Positions 1 through 11,650 of a stretch of 64,000 bases of DNA are shown one piece after another; positions within the stretch are counted from its first letter, which is position 1; every line of letters starts with the position of its first letter. Origin of the DNA: Sepioteuthis lessoniana (Eukaryota > Mollusca > Cephalopoda > Myopsida > Loliginidae); NCBI GenBank assembly GCA_963585895.1, contig OY757907.1, forward strand, positions 110,503,921 through 110,567,920, in the 5' to 3' direction. Below the pieces are notes generated by a model. It saw nothing but the letters and a program-made list of their open reading frames with translations. It was not told the origin of the DNA and ran no database searches. The position numbers and the translations under genes are program-made.

Positions 1-292
1 AAAAACATTTCTATTTCAAGCTATTTAGTCTACTTAGTTCATTTTAGCATAAGTATACTGTTAGTTCTATCTAACACATAGATAGGACCCTTATCAGGTG
101 CTGCCACTCCGGGCCAGAGTGGACCTGGGAGCGATGGCAATGAAGGGGTACTCCACATTCCCCAAAGCTCCAGCATTGCTGGAACATCACCATGAGATTG
201 TTTAGCATCATACCAGGACACTCGTTGGGGGTGGTCTTACCCCTCTGCAGAGAAGCAGTCGGTGTATTCTACAGCCCCAGCTGAGTGGGCAA
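1..292 (-). repeat. Family D retroposon, cut by window start
   Basis: Head half of a D element. The head motif near 260-290 (TATTCTACAGCCCC) sits at the right, so the element reads on the minus strand. The block with 'ggtgctgccactccgggcc' and 'ggcaatgaaggggtac' matches the other D copies. The AT-rich body runs off the left edge of the window. Confidence 0.8.
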
Positions 293-1800
293 CTGACTAA
301 ACTGTCAATTTATAAAGAATTAGACTGTGTGCACATTCATCTGTATAACTTTTAAATCTCAAACACAGTGAAGCAATACACAACATGTCAGCACACCAAC
401 TATCACTATACTACTAACCACAGCAGGTACCTTCCATAGCTTGAAAGGTTCACGTCAACCAGCATGTACCAAAATATTGCAAGTCTTTTGACTCCCCTGA
501 GTAGTTGTCTGAAAAAGTTATGACAAATCCATCTAAATTTTCTTGGGTTGTTTAAATTGTTAATAAATGCTCTTGTTGGACTATTTACTTTTGGCATATC
601 TATTTTGCTTCCTTTCCCAATTCTTTTTTTTTTTCCACAAATTGACATCCAAAGAAAGGAGATGCTTGGTGCTTTAAAGTCTCCAGAGACAATCTTTTTT
701 ATTTTTGTCTCTCAAAAGACACAGAACTTGAAAAGAAGCCAGAAATTCTACTCAGTGTAATCAGCTTGGTAAATAAAAAAATCTCTAAATTCAACCCACT
801 TTTCTTCCACCTGAACATTTGCATACATGTAAACATATACACATACTCCTTCTGACGACTGATAGGTACAAACATTAATTCTTAAGAAATCTTTTCTTTT
901 TTTTTTTTTTTTAAGAATTACGCTAATACAAAATGTGCTTAGATCAATGCCCACACAAAAATTCTTTACTCCATCACAGGAAAGCAAGAGATTGGGTTTT
1001 CAATTGGTCCACTGGTCACTGGGAACAGTTTCTCTTGATTCTCAACTTTTCAGCCGTCATTGGATATCCATTCTAGTCATGGATGACAGTGCACGATTGC
1101 TGAGAATAGAAGCAGTTAAAAAGGAAATCAGCAGTTCCTTTAAACGACCAATAATTTTTAAGCCCAACTGGGGTACATTTTAGTGAATAGCCTTGATGGC
1201 CCCAAAGGGAGAGTCGTATTACAAAAGGTTCTAACTGCCTGGGTTAAAATAACCAGACAAGCAAGTCTTTTTGATCGACTTTAAAATATTGATACACAGC
1301 TAGATGATAAAACATTTGCGTTCAAAACTGTGAAGGAATAAAAGACTTTAAGTAAAAAAAAAAATTAAAAACTAAAAAAACTGCATTTTTCCAAAACTCA
1401 GAAAAACCTTTTTTTCAAGATGAGTAAGTAATTCTTGCACAATCCTTTAATCCCCAAAAGAACAACAACAATAATAATAATAATAAAAACCAACAAAACT
1501 GCTGTTCAGAAATTATAAATTGGCACTGGTTCATCTTTGATTAAAAAAAACTTTGCATAGCAGTCTATACAAGTCAGTTACAATTCTCAATACATTTTCT
1601 TTTAGCTGTTTTTTTATGAAACAAGATTGTGCAAGTGTAGAACTTTCCATATTAACCAGTTCTGTATAACTTCTTGTTTTCTAAACTGAAAATTCATCTC
1701 AGGACTAAAATTTGAGGATGTAGAGGACATGGACATAAATATGATGCCAAAGCTTCACACCATATCAAATAAAGAGTTTCAAAAGTGCTTCAGCCAATAG
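293..1800. other. Unassigned AT-rich DNA
   Basis: No gene or known repeat recognised. It contains A/T runs (about 900-915, 1355-1380) and a short (ATA)n stretch near 1470-1485. The reading frame at 935-1183 has no recognisable motif or splice context. Confidence 0.5.
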
Positions 1801-2393
1801 ATGTGTTTGTTTGGGTTTTATGGCATATCAACCTTTGTAGGTTAGGGTTTAAGATTTATAAATCAATCTTTATACAAATAAACAGTTCTATTTCAAACAA
1901 TTCAGTTTAGCGTAAGTAAAGTTTGTCAAAAATATTTCTATTTCAAGATATTCAGTTTAGTCAAACAGTTATAATTCAAACAATTCAGTTTAGTATACGT
2001 ATAGTTTTGTCAAAAACAGTTCTGTTTCAAATAATTCAATTTAGCCCAAGTACAATTTTTATGTTAAAAATAGTTCCATTTCAAACAATTCAGTTTAAGT
2101 ATGTAGTTTAAATGTCAAAAATATTTCATTTCAAACAATTCAGTTCAGCCTAAGCACAGTTTAGTTCTATTTGACCCATAGATAAGACCCTATTAGGTGC
2201 TGCCACTCCAGTCTAGAGTGGACCTGGGACTGATGGCAATGAAGGAGTATTCCACATTCCCCAAAGTTCCAGCATTACTGGAACCTCACCATCAAATTGT
2301 TTAGTGTCATATCCAGAAAACTCATTAGCAGGGTCTTACCCCTCTGCAAAGATGCAGTTGGTGTATTCTACAGCCCAAGCCGACTGGGCAATT
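1801..2393 (-). repeat. Family D retroposon, near full length
   Basis: Contains the 3' tail block (ggttttatggcatatcaacc, about 1815), four to five degenerate copies of the internal 'caattcagtttagcataagta' repeat (1880-2160), and the conserved head (2160-2393). Flanked by an imperfect 13 bp duplication: 1788-1800 cttcagccaatag and 2394-2406 cttcaagcaatag. The 62-residue frame inside it is only the internal repeat translated. Confidence 0.8.
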
Positions 2394-2406
2394 CTTCAAG
2401 CAATAG

Positions 2407-3004
2407 AAAATTCAGTGGAATAAGTGTGTTGAATTGCAAGGAGATTAGTTTGAAGAAAATTCATGTTTCATTTGTTGTTCATTTGTTTCTTCATAGATAC
2501 AGCTTCAGTTTCGATACTTTTTGAACTCACCTTGTTGATATTCATCTGTGTTTGATCTCTTGGGATCTTTGAATTGTTTTTTCTAGTCATTTTCATCAGT
2601 ACAAAATGTATTAACCAGCCACTTGCTTTACAGATCAAGAAAGTATTTCTTAATTAGATATAAAACCCCTTAACTCAATGATAAAACTATTTCCAACACT
2701 TTTGAGCATTCTCTTAAATCCCACTAAATACCTAGAACCACAATCCAACAGTTACTTCTCTTAGAGTTTGCATTCTTCAATGATGAAAGCCATACCTTCC
2801 TACCATGATCTGTGTCATGCTGGTGTCAGACAACTCTTTTACTAACGTACACTTACACAGAATATTTGTTCAAAATGGGTGATTTATTTTATCACTTTCT
2901 GAAAATAGAGAAGATTTTAAGATTTATTTTTTGATCACTCATCAAAAATGTTTGAATATTTACTAAATATGATTTCCAATTATATTAGTGACCAGAGATT
3001 AGCT
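2407..3004. other. Unassigned DNA with a short dispersed repeat
   Basis: No gene seen. Positions 2798-2839 (cctaccatgatctgtgtcat...) recur in the same orientation at 3553-3592, on the other side of the D element at 3005-3425. This is probably an older repeat or a local duplication. Confidence 0.45.
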
Positions 3005-3425
3005 AGTCCAGTTGGTCGGGTCTGTAGAATACACCATCTGCATCTCTGCAGAGAGGTAAGACCTCCCTTTTTATGAGTACCCCTGGATATGACATTAAAC
3101 AATCTGATGGTGAGGATCCAAGAATGTGGTGTACCTCTTCATTGCCATCACTCCCAGATCCACTCTTGCTCTGAGTAGTAGGAACTGATAGGGTCCTATC
3201 TATGGGTCAAATAGAACTGTTTGACATTAAAACTGAGTGAAAATTAATAACTTATGTTAAATTGAATTATTTGAAATAGAACTGTTTGATCATTTAACTG
3301 TGTGTAAACAAATGACTGATGTTTAATTGAATTGTTAGTGATACCTCGCAATACTTCGGACCATTTAATTTGGTTGACTTATGTTCAACTGAATTGTTAA
3401 AAACAGAACTGTTTGATCATTAAAA
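3005..3425 (+). repeat. Family D retroposon, 3' tail missing
   Basis: Head at the left (TCTGTAGAATACACC near 3021), then the conserved block with 'cattgccatcactcccagatcc' and three internal repeats (3230-3425). The tail shared with family B is absent, so the copy is 3'-truncated or decayed. Confidence 0.75.
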
Positions 3426-4000
3426 TATCTCTTATATATGGTCATTCCTCTATTTCCTTTCCATATTCTTTTTAGAATCTAATTATATCCCTCCTTGAGG
3501 ATTGCATGTAATATGTGGTCAGTTGAATGAGGAGGTGTGTAAGAGCACCATTCCTACCAAGACCTGTGTCATGCTGGGGTCAGACTACTCTGATAATCCC
3601 TTTTGGTACTATGGGGGAGGTACTGCCACAGAATTAGATCCCCAGAACTAGAATAATTTTTTTTCTTTTTTTTGCTGTATCCCACATCAAATAGAAAAGG
3701 AAAAAAATGTGGTTGTTAGAGATAAATAAATCCAACTCAAAGATGAAGCTGGTCGTATTGTCAGAAAATGGAAAGTTTTGTCCTGTAATGTCAAAGGTAA
3801 GAAAAAAATAAGAGTTATAAAATTCTTTTTTTTAATTTGAAAGAACAAAAGTGAACGTGTTAATACCAAGAATACTGAAGAAGAAAAAAAAAAATGAAAA
3901 TTAAAAAAAAATATTAATGAAGGATTAAGAAAAACAATTGTATATGAAAGAAAAGGAAAACCTTAAACAAAAAAAAGGGAATCAATAAATACAAGAATAA
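3426..4000. other. Unassigned DNA, A-rich at right
   Basis: No gene recognised. Holds the second copy of the short repeat (3553-3592). From about 3660 it becomes T- then A-rich, leading into the tandem SINE pair. Confidence 0.45.
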
Positions 4001-4245
4001 GGCCCAGCGGTTAGAGTGTTCGCCAATGGCCCGGGAGACCTGGGTTCAATCCCAGGTCGAGTCATACCAAAGACTTTAAAAATGGTACTTGATACCACCT
4101 TGCTTAACACTCAGCATTATAAGGTACAGTTCAAGGGTAAAGTGGAGCAATCCTGGGAATGGAGTAGCGCCCTCCCCTACACCTTGGTGTAGTAGCTATC
4201 GAAAAGGGAGCCTTCGGGTCACCCTCGACTATGGTCGCTAACTTT
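4001..4245 (+). repeat. Family A tRNA-derived SINE, tandem copy 1
   Basis: The tRNA-like head has a degenerate A box (ggcccagcggtt) and a clear B box (gggttcaatccca at 4043-4055). The body carries 'cttgcttaacactcagcat' and the 3' end carries 'cgactatggtcgctaac'. Six substitutions separate it from the next copy over 245 bp, at an exact offset of 260 bp. Confidence 0.9.
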
Positions 4246-4505
4246 AGAGACCGGGACATTGGCCCAGCGGTTAGAGTGTTCGCCAATGGCCCGGGAGATC
4301 TGGGTTCAATCCCAGGTCGAGTCATACCAAAGACTTTAAAAATGGAACTTGATACCACCTTGCTTAACACTCAGCATTATAAGGTACGGTTCAAGGGTAA
4401 AGTGGAGCAATCCAGGGAATGGAGTAGCGCCCTCCCCTACACCTTGGTGTAGTAGCTATCGAAAAGGGAGCCTTCGGGTAACCCTCGACTATGGTCGCTA
4501 ACTAT
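4246..4505 (+). repeat. Family A tRNA-derived SINE, tandem copy 2
   Basis: Same family and strand as the preceding copy. It retains extra 5' sequence (gaccgggacatt, 4249-4260), giving a good A box (tggcccagcgg) and B box (gggttcaatccca, 4303-4315). Reading frames in both strands here are SINE artefacts. Confidence 0.9.
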
Positions 4506-5790
4506 AAAGTAAAAGAATGAAAAAGATAAAGAAAACAGTTGTAGAAAAAAATGGAGAGAATTAAAAACAGAATGAAATCTGAAGGAAGAAGATTTACATA
4601 GAAAAGAAAAGGAAAATACCAAGTAAATAAACAATAAATGATAAAAACAGAAAAGTATGAAATAAATTTTAAATAGACAAGAGAAGGTTGGTAGAAATTC
4701 TAAATGAAGAGAGAAAGAGAAAAGATAAATTTCAAGAGAATAGAATAATTTCAATTAAAAAACAACATTGGTTTGATAAAGTAAGCAAATATAAGAATAA
4801 TTTTGAGATTATAGTGTTAGATGTGAAGGTAAGTGAAAAAAAAAAAAAAGATAAAAACTAAAAGGTTAAAATACAAAAAAGAAAGAAGTATGGAGTGGTT
4901 TATTATTTAGCTGTGATAATTCTCTGGTTTCATTTAAATTTTTCTTAATTCATCACTAAAAACTTCTTTTAAAAAAAAGTAAAAGGAAAAAAAATGGCAT
5001 TTTGAGACTTTGTCCCAAGCTCAGTATCACCTTCCTTAGCATGTAAAGATAGACACCTTGATCATTAGTTATTTCATACAGGAAAAAAACCTATGCTGCT
5101 TTGCAACCATGATGAGAATAGCAAGTTTGACGAGGAAGAGAATTCTTCATCACCTGGGTTTTAAAAAAGACAAAGAAGAAAAAAAAACAAAAACGGGTGG
5201 AATAGTTAGTGTGGGTAGGTGTTCAAAATGAAAATTTAAAAAAAAATGACAAGAAAAATGGTAAGAACTAGCAGATGGAAGGATTAGTGTTGAAAAACTC
5301 TCCCAGAAAATGAGATTCATGATGTTATGCAAAAGAGAAGATATAAAATAAAAAGAAATAAAAGAAAGTAAAAAAAACAAAAAACATTAAGGTTGACTTG
5401 GGGGTGGGGAAAGCGATATTGAAAGAAGGTTGGGAATTCAGTGTTCCGAAGGAGGAAAGACAGAAAAAAAAAAAAAAAAAACGTTAAGTGGGAAACAAAA
5501 TAAACAAATAAATAAAAAAAAATAATGAAATAGAGAAAAAAAAAAAAGAAAAAGAGAGATGAAAACGGGTGGAGAAAAAAAATGAAAAAAAAAAAGTGGA
5601 AAAAAAGAGTTTGGAAAATGACTATGAGAAAAATATAAGCAGCCAGACATGATAGGAGACAAAAGATTTGTCACTTGAAATGCAAGATAGAAGTTAATTT
5701 CTTGGAATTTGCTAATTACAATTATTTCTAAAATAAAACTAAGCAAACAAGAAGAATTTTCTATCAAAGAAAAAGCCCTCTCCAAGACAT
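4506..5790. repeat. Purine-rich (A/G) low-complexity tract
   Basis: Strongly strand-asymmetric, nearly all A and G on the plus strand, starting at the 3' end of the SINE pair. The minus-strand frames (4437-4754, 5150-5380, 5438-5785) are Phe/Ser/Leu-rich translations of this tract and I do not accept them as genes. Confidence 0.7.
5426..5467 (+). repeat. Direct repeat, copy 1 (about 41 bp)
   Basis: The segment beginning aaggttgggaattcagt recurs at 6300-6341 with one mismatch. Both copies are followed by A-rich sequence with AATA units. Confidence 0.75.
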
Positions 5791-6299
5791 CTGCTTTGTT
5801 GCAGAAGCTCCGGCTAGCCCTTCATGAGCACACCTTACAACTGATAAACCCTACTTGAAATAAAAAAAAAAATTTGAATGCTCCAAGATAAGACCCACTT
5901 CAGACTTACTACTTGAGATGGCACCTAATATATTTAGTGGCTATATCCTTGGATTAATTTTCTTGAAATTTGTTGGCACAAATATTCTTGATAGAAAAGA
6001 ATGTACGCATATTTTTCTCAAATGTGCACATAAAAATATATTTCAGTCTTCTCATCATATAATTTGATTTTCTTAAGAAACATTAAGCAGTGATTTTATC
6101 GAGGAAAACTATCTAATGAAACCTTTAAATTTATTAGACAATTTTAAAGCAAATCTGCATTTATGTGTGTAGGTGTGTATAATCGTCTGTTGATATGTTT
6201 GCAAAGAGATATAAGCAGTCAGTCTAGAATTAATCGAGGCATTTGTAAATCTTGGAAAATGGTTGCATAGCCTTGATTTAACTTGGCAACTGATCATTG
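5791..6299. other. Unassigned AT-rich DNA
   Basis: No gene, RNA or recognised repeat. It lies between the two copies of the 41 bp direct repeat. Confidence 0.45.
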
Positions 6300-6341
6300 A
6301 AGGTTGGGAATTCAGTATTCCGAAGGAGGAAAGACAGAAAG
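6300..6341 (+). repeat. Direct repeat, copy 2 (about 41 bp)
   Basis: Matches 5426-5467 with one difference and is followed by (AATA)n at about 6355-6375. Too long for an ordinary target-site duplication; perhaps the edge of a duplicated segment. Confidence 0.75.
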
Positions 6342-6470
6342 AAAAAAAAAGGGAATGAATAAATAAATAAATAAAAAATTTAAACTGAATTAAAAAAGAA
6401 AATTATTAAAATATGCAGAAACTCCCAGGTCTCTGACAGGAAAAAGGGGTGATGCATGCATAAAGAAAAA

Positions 6471-6610
6471 AGGACCGCCCGACAAAGGGAGGAAGCTCAT
6501 CTCTCTTTCAGCAGTGACCGGCGGGGTGACAACATCTAAATCTCCCGGCTGCTCATAAAACTAATGTGGCCACTCTAAGGCGCTACGTTGGGCTAACCTT
6601 TCACTAGTAG
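6471..6610. other. Small CpG-bearing, GC-richer patch
   Basis: About seven CpG dinucleotides in 130 bp (ccgcccgac, accggcgggg, cccggct, ggcgctacg), unlike the AT-rich surroundings. It could be the 5' end of an undetermined retroelement or a regulatory or first-exon segment. No open frame or splice-site pair supports a gene. Confidence 0.35.
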
Positions 6611-8765
6611 CAGCTATTTCGGTTAACAGTATGCCAAAATATAAAAAGCTATGAAATGGACCTATCGAACTACGAACTAAAACACTGGACTTGGACAAAC
6701 TCCCAAAAGCAACTAACATGTTGTTAAAGCTTTAAAATACCAAATGAGGACACATATATACCTAGAAACGGTTAACATTTTTAAACACCTTGACTGGGGG
6801 ATTCAAACATTTCAATTGTATTCAGGGAAAATTCCCTCACCCATTGAATGGTTGTTGAATCCAGGAAATAAAGGAAAAACCAAAAAAACGTCTTCGTCTC
6901 CTATCTGTTGCTATCTTCTTTCGTTTAATTCTTTTTGAGTCTTGTTCAAGGAGTTATGTCAACAAGACAACGTGGGGTAAAAATAGAATAACCACAGAAT
7001 GGAATCAGATAAAAAACGGTAACACAGCTTGCCCTGACCTCTGCCTGACCCCACACCATACTCCACTTGCATGGACAGACCTTGTTATAGTAAAATACAT
7101 CAAATCTCTTCTGATTCATCCACTTAACTCTTCACACACCTAACTACTTAAACACACAAAACACAGACTGAAAGACATCGAAACTGCAGAAAAAAATAAC
7201 AGCAACTGGATGTTGACCCAACAATGGCCGGTGTCAAACTGAGAAAATCATGGCTTCTGCACATAGTCTATTCGAAATCCTCAGAAAATTCTCAGTTATA
7301 AAAAAAGGTCTATTTTTCAACCAATCATTTTTTTCCACAAATAGTAATTTCTGGAGCTGGTGTTTGAAGTTGGGAACACATAAATAGAGCAAGCAGAGGT
7401 TACACAGGCAGTTGAATCCACTGATTATCAAATACTTCACCACCTGAAGACCTGACTATTTGTCTAATCTTAAGATTTGCACTGGGGTGCCTCAGTTGGC
7501 ATAATGCATTCTAAGTTCAATCTGGTACAAAGCAAAATGGGTGGCCACTATGTTACATTGACCTTCCAAATGGGAAGCTAGAACCTAAACACCTCTGAGG
7601 AATACGCCAAGTCAGCAAAGTAGACTATAGTGATTAACTAAGTTAAAATTGTTTGGTGCAAGGCCATAATATAAGAGCACTCAGTGAAGCTTAAATTTAC
7701 CACTGGAGGTTATGAGTTTATCTTGCTACACTTAGCTCTACAGTAGGCAGCCTAAAATGAACATACATTAGTTCAAGCAGTTAAAGAAAAATGCCCAGTG
7801 GTCCATCAGATAAAAAGGATATTCTGACATACCTAATTATTTTGTGAATTTCCTGTAACTTGATTTCGTGACCCCTACCCTCTTTAAATCTTTTAAAACT
7901 TTTCTTCTGGTTGACTAAGCCACATTTCCTTCATCACTCTCCTATATCCTTCAGTCTCAATAAATATTGTCATCAGGACCTATTCATTTGCACAGCTAGT
8001 CACCATGAATTAGTCACACACGGCACAGCATTATGTAAATTATTTCTAAAAATCATATGAAGCGGGAAAATGCTCTGCTAAAGACTCAAGTAAAGATTCA
8101 AATAAATACATAAATGGGGAGAGTAAAAAAGAACACAAAAAAGCAAAAAAAAAACAAACAAACTGGGAATCATCCTTAGGGTATTATTACTCAAGGCCAT
8201 TAGATATATATACTTTTTCAACAAATTTTCTTTGCCAGAATATTTTTGTTAAACCTATTCAAAATACTCAAAAGATCTTAAATAATTTTTCATTTTTCTT
8301 TTTTAACCAAAATTCTTGACCTGAGTCAAGTTCATTTCAGGGACCACAAAATTTTCAGATTCTGTGAATTAGAAATGTTATACCTAAATATAAAATTTTT
8401 AAAAATAACTATTGTTTACTCAGTAAAGTTTAGAAAAGATTATATTTCCTCATTTAATATATTCAAAATTATTTCTTACAACCTGCTTTTTGAAAATTAT
8501 GATTCACTCTTTTGATTGGTTTTAGCAGAAAATTTTTACTTCTAAGTTTTCTAAGTTTAATCAAACTTTCTTGAATCAATCAAAAACTCATCAAAATTTT
8601 TGTATCTTCAAATAGGTTAACAAATTATTTGTAATCACACAATAAATCCCTGAATATATTACAAAGAAAATTTATTTTATTCCTAGAACACTTATTTCTT
8701 TTTTTCCTAGAACACTTTAAAATTTCTTTGATCATCCATCTATATTATAATGATCTATAGAAAAA
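6611..8765. other. Unassigned AT-rich DNA
   Basis: No gene or repeat of the window's families recognised in about 2.1 kb. The frames at 6744-6938 and 7234-7443 have no recognisable motif. Confidence 0.45.
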
Positions 8766-8880
8766 TAGGGCAGATGAGGTTCTTCAGCCATGGTTTGGAA
8801 ACTAGTCTAGGTGAAGGAAAGTTCTTAATCCAAACCAGCAGTACTCCAATTAAAAATTGGCTTTGTATCACATGAATGAC
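8766..8880 (+). repeat. Family C SINE, 3' part only
   Basis: Resembles the C segment 'gggcagactaggttcttcagcc' through 'aaattgacctt'. Head and central block are missing and the copy is strongly diverged. Confidence 0.55.
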
Positions 8881-8906
8881 TAAGGTGAAGTCAAAAGTTA
8901 ACAGCT

Positions 8907-8972
8907 TTGACCAGGATTTGAACTCAGATCACCAATTCCATTCTCTATATTGATAACCATTATGTTAACGTA
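8907..8972 (-). repeat. Family C tRNA-like head, isolated
   Basis: Minus-strand match to the C head: 'accaggatttgaactcagatc' (reverse of the B box) and 'gataaccattatgttaac' (reverse of the A box). Not joined to the adjacent C 3' fragment, which is on the other strand. Confidence 0.5.
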
Positions 8973-9009
8973 TATGTATGCATCGATCATAGGTTTCATA
9001 TTTTATGCT

Positions 9010-9179
9010 TAAAAATGGTACTTGATACCTCCTTGCTTAACACTCGGCAATATAAGGTACATATCAAGGGTAAAGTGGAGAAATCCAGGGAAAGGAGTAG
9101 TGTCCTCCCCTACGCCTCAGTGTAGTATCTATTGAAAAGGGAGCCTTCTGGTCACCCTCGATTATGGTTGCCAACTTAA
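9010..9179 (+). repeat. Family A SINE, head missing
   Basis: Begins at 'aaaaatggtacttgata' and runs to the end of the family (cgattatggttgccaac). The tRNA-like promoter head is absent, so this is a 5'-truncated copy. Confidence 0.8.
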
Positions 9180-9948
9180 CATTACTATAGTAATTAAGAA
9201 ATCTTTTTTAAAAAATTCACTTATATTTAAAGATGAAAAAAAAATTATTTCTTTCATAAAGATAAATACTAAATACTTTATAAAATTTTCACAAATATAA
9301 TAAAAGAAAAAAAATCTTGAATGGTATGAGATAATTTACAGCCATTGTGTGTATAAATGCATCTCTGGATTCATAAATTTTAGAGAAGGTTCTACATTAC
9401 GAAAAAGCAAAGAGAATACATGAATTTTAATAGGGAAGAAGAGATGGAAAGGAACTTTATGATCTATGTACAAGAATTCAGGATATGGAGAAATTCATTG
9501 GATTTCAGAAAAGAATTAAGAATCAAATTTCATAGATTAGCCATCTGGTCAGTAAAGAATGATTACCAGCAGGAATGGTATCAGTCTGGATCTGGAATAG
9601 AGACCAAAGAATTTCAGAAAACTCTGTCAGATGAAAGTGATTTGTGGTAGTTAAGTCATTTGGATCATTTAACGGAAATAGGCAGCATAAGAGAAAAGAT
9701 ACTGCTTTGTGTAAAACGTATTCAGTTAAAAAAAAAAAAATTATAAGGAAGGAAAAAATTTTTGTATATTCAAACAAGTATTTCTCTTGTAGATCTGAAG
9801 TCAATAAATGGCCTAAAAAACAAAATTATAAAACAATAAGACAATTATTTATTTCAGTCACTCACAGATTGTTTCTTTAGTGTATTGAAGCATTAAAAAC
9901 CTATTCTAAATTTCATTTATATACAGAATACAATTTTGCACACAAACA
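9180..9948. other. Unassigned A-rich DNA
   Basis: Contains two overlapping-strand reading frames (9420-9650 and 9523-9804). Neither shows a family motif, and chance frames are expected in such A-rich sequence. Confidence 0.4.
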
Positions 9949-9995
9949 AACACACATACATACATATACATATATATATATATATACACACATAC
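9949..9995. repeat. (CATA)n/(TA)n microsatellite
   Basis: Alternating cataca and ta units, directly before the transposon-like terminus at 9996. Confidence 0.85.
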
Positions 9996-10560
9996 ATGGT
10001 GTCCCAAAAAATATATACATACTTTAATTTATGATAAACAAAAAATTTAAGATACATTTTAAATTTTATGATCCAAGTTAAAGAAGACAAATATAGAATA
10101 TTTTGAGGTATCAAAGATGATCCACCTGATAGCTATTTTGATCTAGATACTGCTGATAAGATGAACAGAAAAATCGGCAAACACCAGTGAGTTATTGCAG
10201 GTCTTCTAACTAATGACCATTCTGTTTAAAGTACAGTTGATTAAACAAACAGAATTGCAAATTTTGTGAATCCTTTCAGTTGGTATTTGGGTGTATTCTG
10301 TTTCAGTTGCTGCTTTCAACTTACTGATTGTTGCAAGTTTTGTGCTATTAAGTTAAATAGCTCAATTAAATGCCACAATTGCATCTACAGGACACCTCAG
10401 AACCAGCATGTTACAATTGAATACCATTAATTCACAGGTTACAGTGTGGTTTGGATCTGTATTGGGTGTAGTTGGACCATTCTTTTTTTTTTAAATGGTC
10501 AATGTGTGTATACACTTTTTAGGAAATTCTATATAAGAGGACCATTCAAAATATTCTTAG
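9996..10560 (+). pseudogene. IS630/Tc1-like transposase remnant
   Basis: The left edge reads ggtgtcccaaaaaatatata, resembling the termini of IS630-Tc1-mariner elements. At about 10430-10520 the plus strand encodes a broken match to the conserved transposase segment (V-T-V-W-F-G-S-V followed by V-V-G-P-F-F-F). This segment lies between the first two catalytic acidic residues in the family and ends at a T-run. The rest of the frame is destroyed by stops and shifts, and I found no convincing right terminus. A functional protein is excluded. The assignment rests on one short block plus the terminal sequence, so it is moderate. Confidence 0.5.
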
Positions 10561-11041
10561 CTTCACCAGAAAGAAGGACCATAGCTGAACACTTGCAAAA
10601 ATATTATGTGATTTTTTTTTTTGAATTAGGGGTGACAGTAATTTCCAGTCCACAATCTTAACTGAAAAAATTGAAGATGCATTATGCTAAAAGATGACAA
10701 GAACAACTCTTTGAAAAAGCCATTTAACCTTTTGTGTTTCATTCCGACAGTCAGAAGTCCTTGAATCAATCTGGTAGAAATAGGGAGGAAGCATGAAGTT
10801 TCAAGACACTGGATGTTTCAATTGCAATAGGCACAAAAAAAAATTTGTCCCAAGTTCCAGAACAGAAGCCTTACCACTGAATACACTTCAGTGTCATTCT
10901 CAAGATGCGACTTTTTTTTGGAGAGAAGGGGATCTTATCCCTCAACAGGAAGGGGGATACATTTGGCATGAAATATTGAATCTTAGTCCTGACAATGATT
11001 CAAATTCTATCGGGAAAGAGATGGAATGGTAGTGAAGCCAT
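10561..11041. other. Unassigned DNA
   Basis: The frames at 10446-10661 and 10793-11032 show nothing recognisable. The first overlaps the transposase remnant. Confidence 0.4.
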
Positions 11042-11052
11042 AATATTGTTAT

Positions 11053-11324
11053 CCTATTTACCCAACCCCTCCGCTCGGGCAGGATATGACACAAGGTCAA
11101 TTTTTAAGCGGAGTTTAACAGGTTTGAATTCAGAGTTTTCCTTCTCCTAGACTAGTTGCCTCACCAAGGCTGAAGAACCAAGCTGGAGGGAGAGTAATTG
11201 GATTCATACCTTTCCCAAGGGTATTAGTGCTATGTGAATTGCAATAAGTCTCGTCCAGGATTTGAACTCGTGTCGCCGTGTCCATTTCCTACGACGATAA
11301 CCATTACACCACGGGCACCTCCAA
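11053..11324 (-). repeat. Family C tRNA-derived SINE, complete
   Basis: Minus-strand copy: tail at the left (acccctccgctcgggcagg), central block (cctttcccaagggtatt), B box (aggatttgaactcg) and A box (ccattacaccacgg) at the right. Flanked by a perfect 11 bp duplication, aatattgttat, at 11042-11052 and 11325-11335. Confidence 0.92.
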
Positions 11325-11335
11325 AATATTGTTAT

Positions 11336-11650
11336 AATCAGAGCTTAGAGATAAATGTGACTATCTTTTTATTTTCCCTCCACTTAAAAATACTAGAAGT
11401 TACTCTATCATGCTCATCAGACATTTTTTCCTCACTCCCAAAGGAGGATGCCCTCCTGCTGTTATCACACAGATGTTGATGACATCATGATTTTTGACCC
11501 AGGTTATTGCTCTATTTGCCAAGCTTGGCCTGCAGATTGGTAATGAGTTTCTGCTAGGGACACCTTTTTAGCTGAGGATTACCCTACATTAGGTTTCATC
11601 CCCCATGGTTCCTTCTTTGAATTCAGATGTCCTTATAGACCAGTTGGTCT
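11336..11650. other. Unassigned DNA
   Basis: No feature recognised. The plus-strand frame ending at 11479 begins in the SINE and is not supported. Confidence 0.4.

Noticed and set aside
935-1183. 82-codon plus-strand frame as a possible exon
   Set aside because: No recognised domain, and no way to support splice sites from the sequence alone.
4261-4320. Functional tRNA gene at the SINE A head
   Set aside because: A and B boxes are present, but no acceptor stem closes and the sequence runs on into the SINE body shared by 14 copies.
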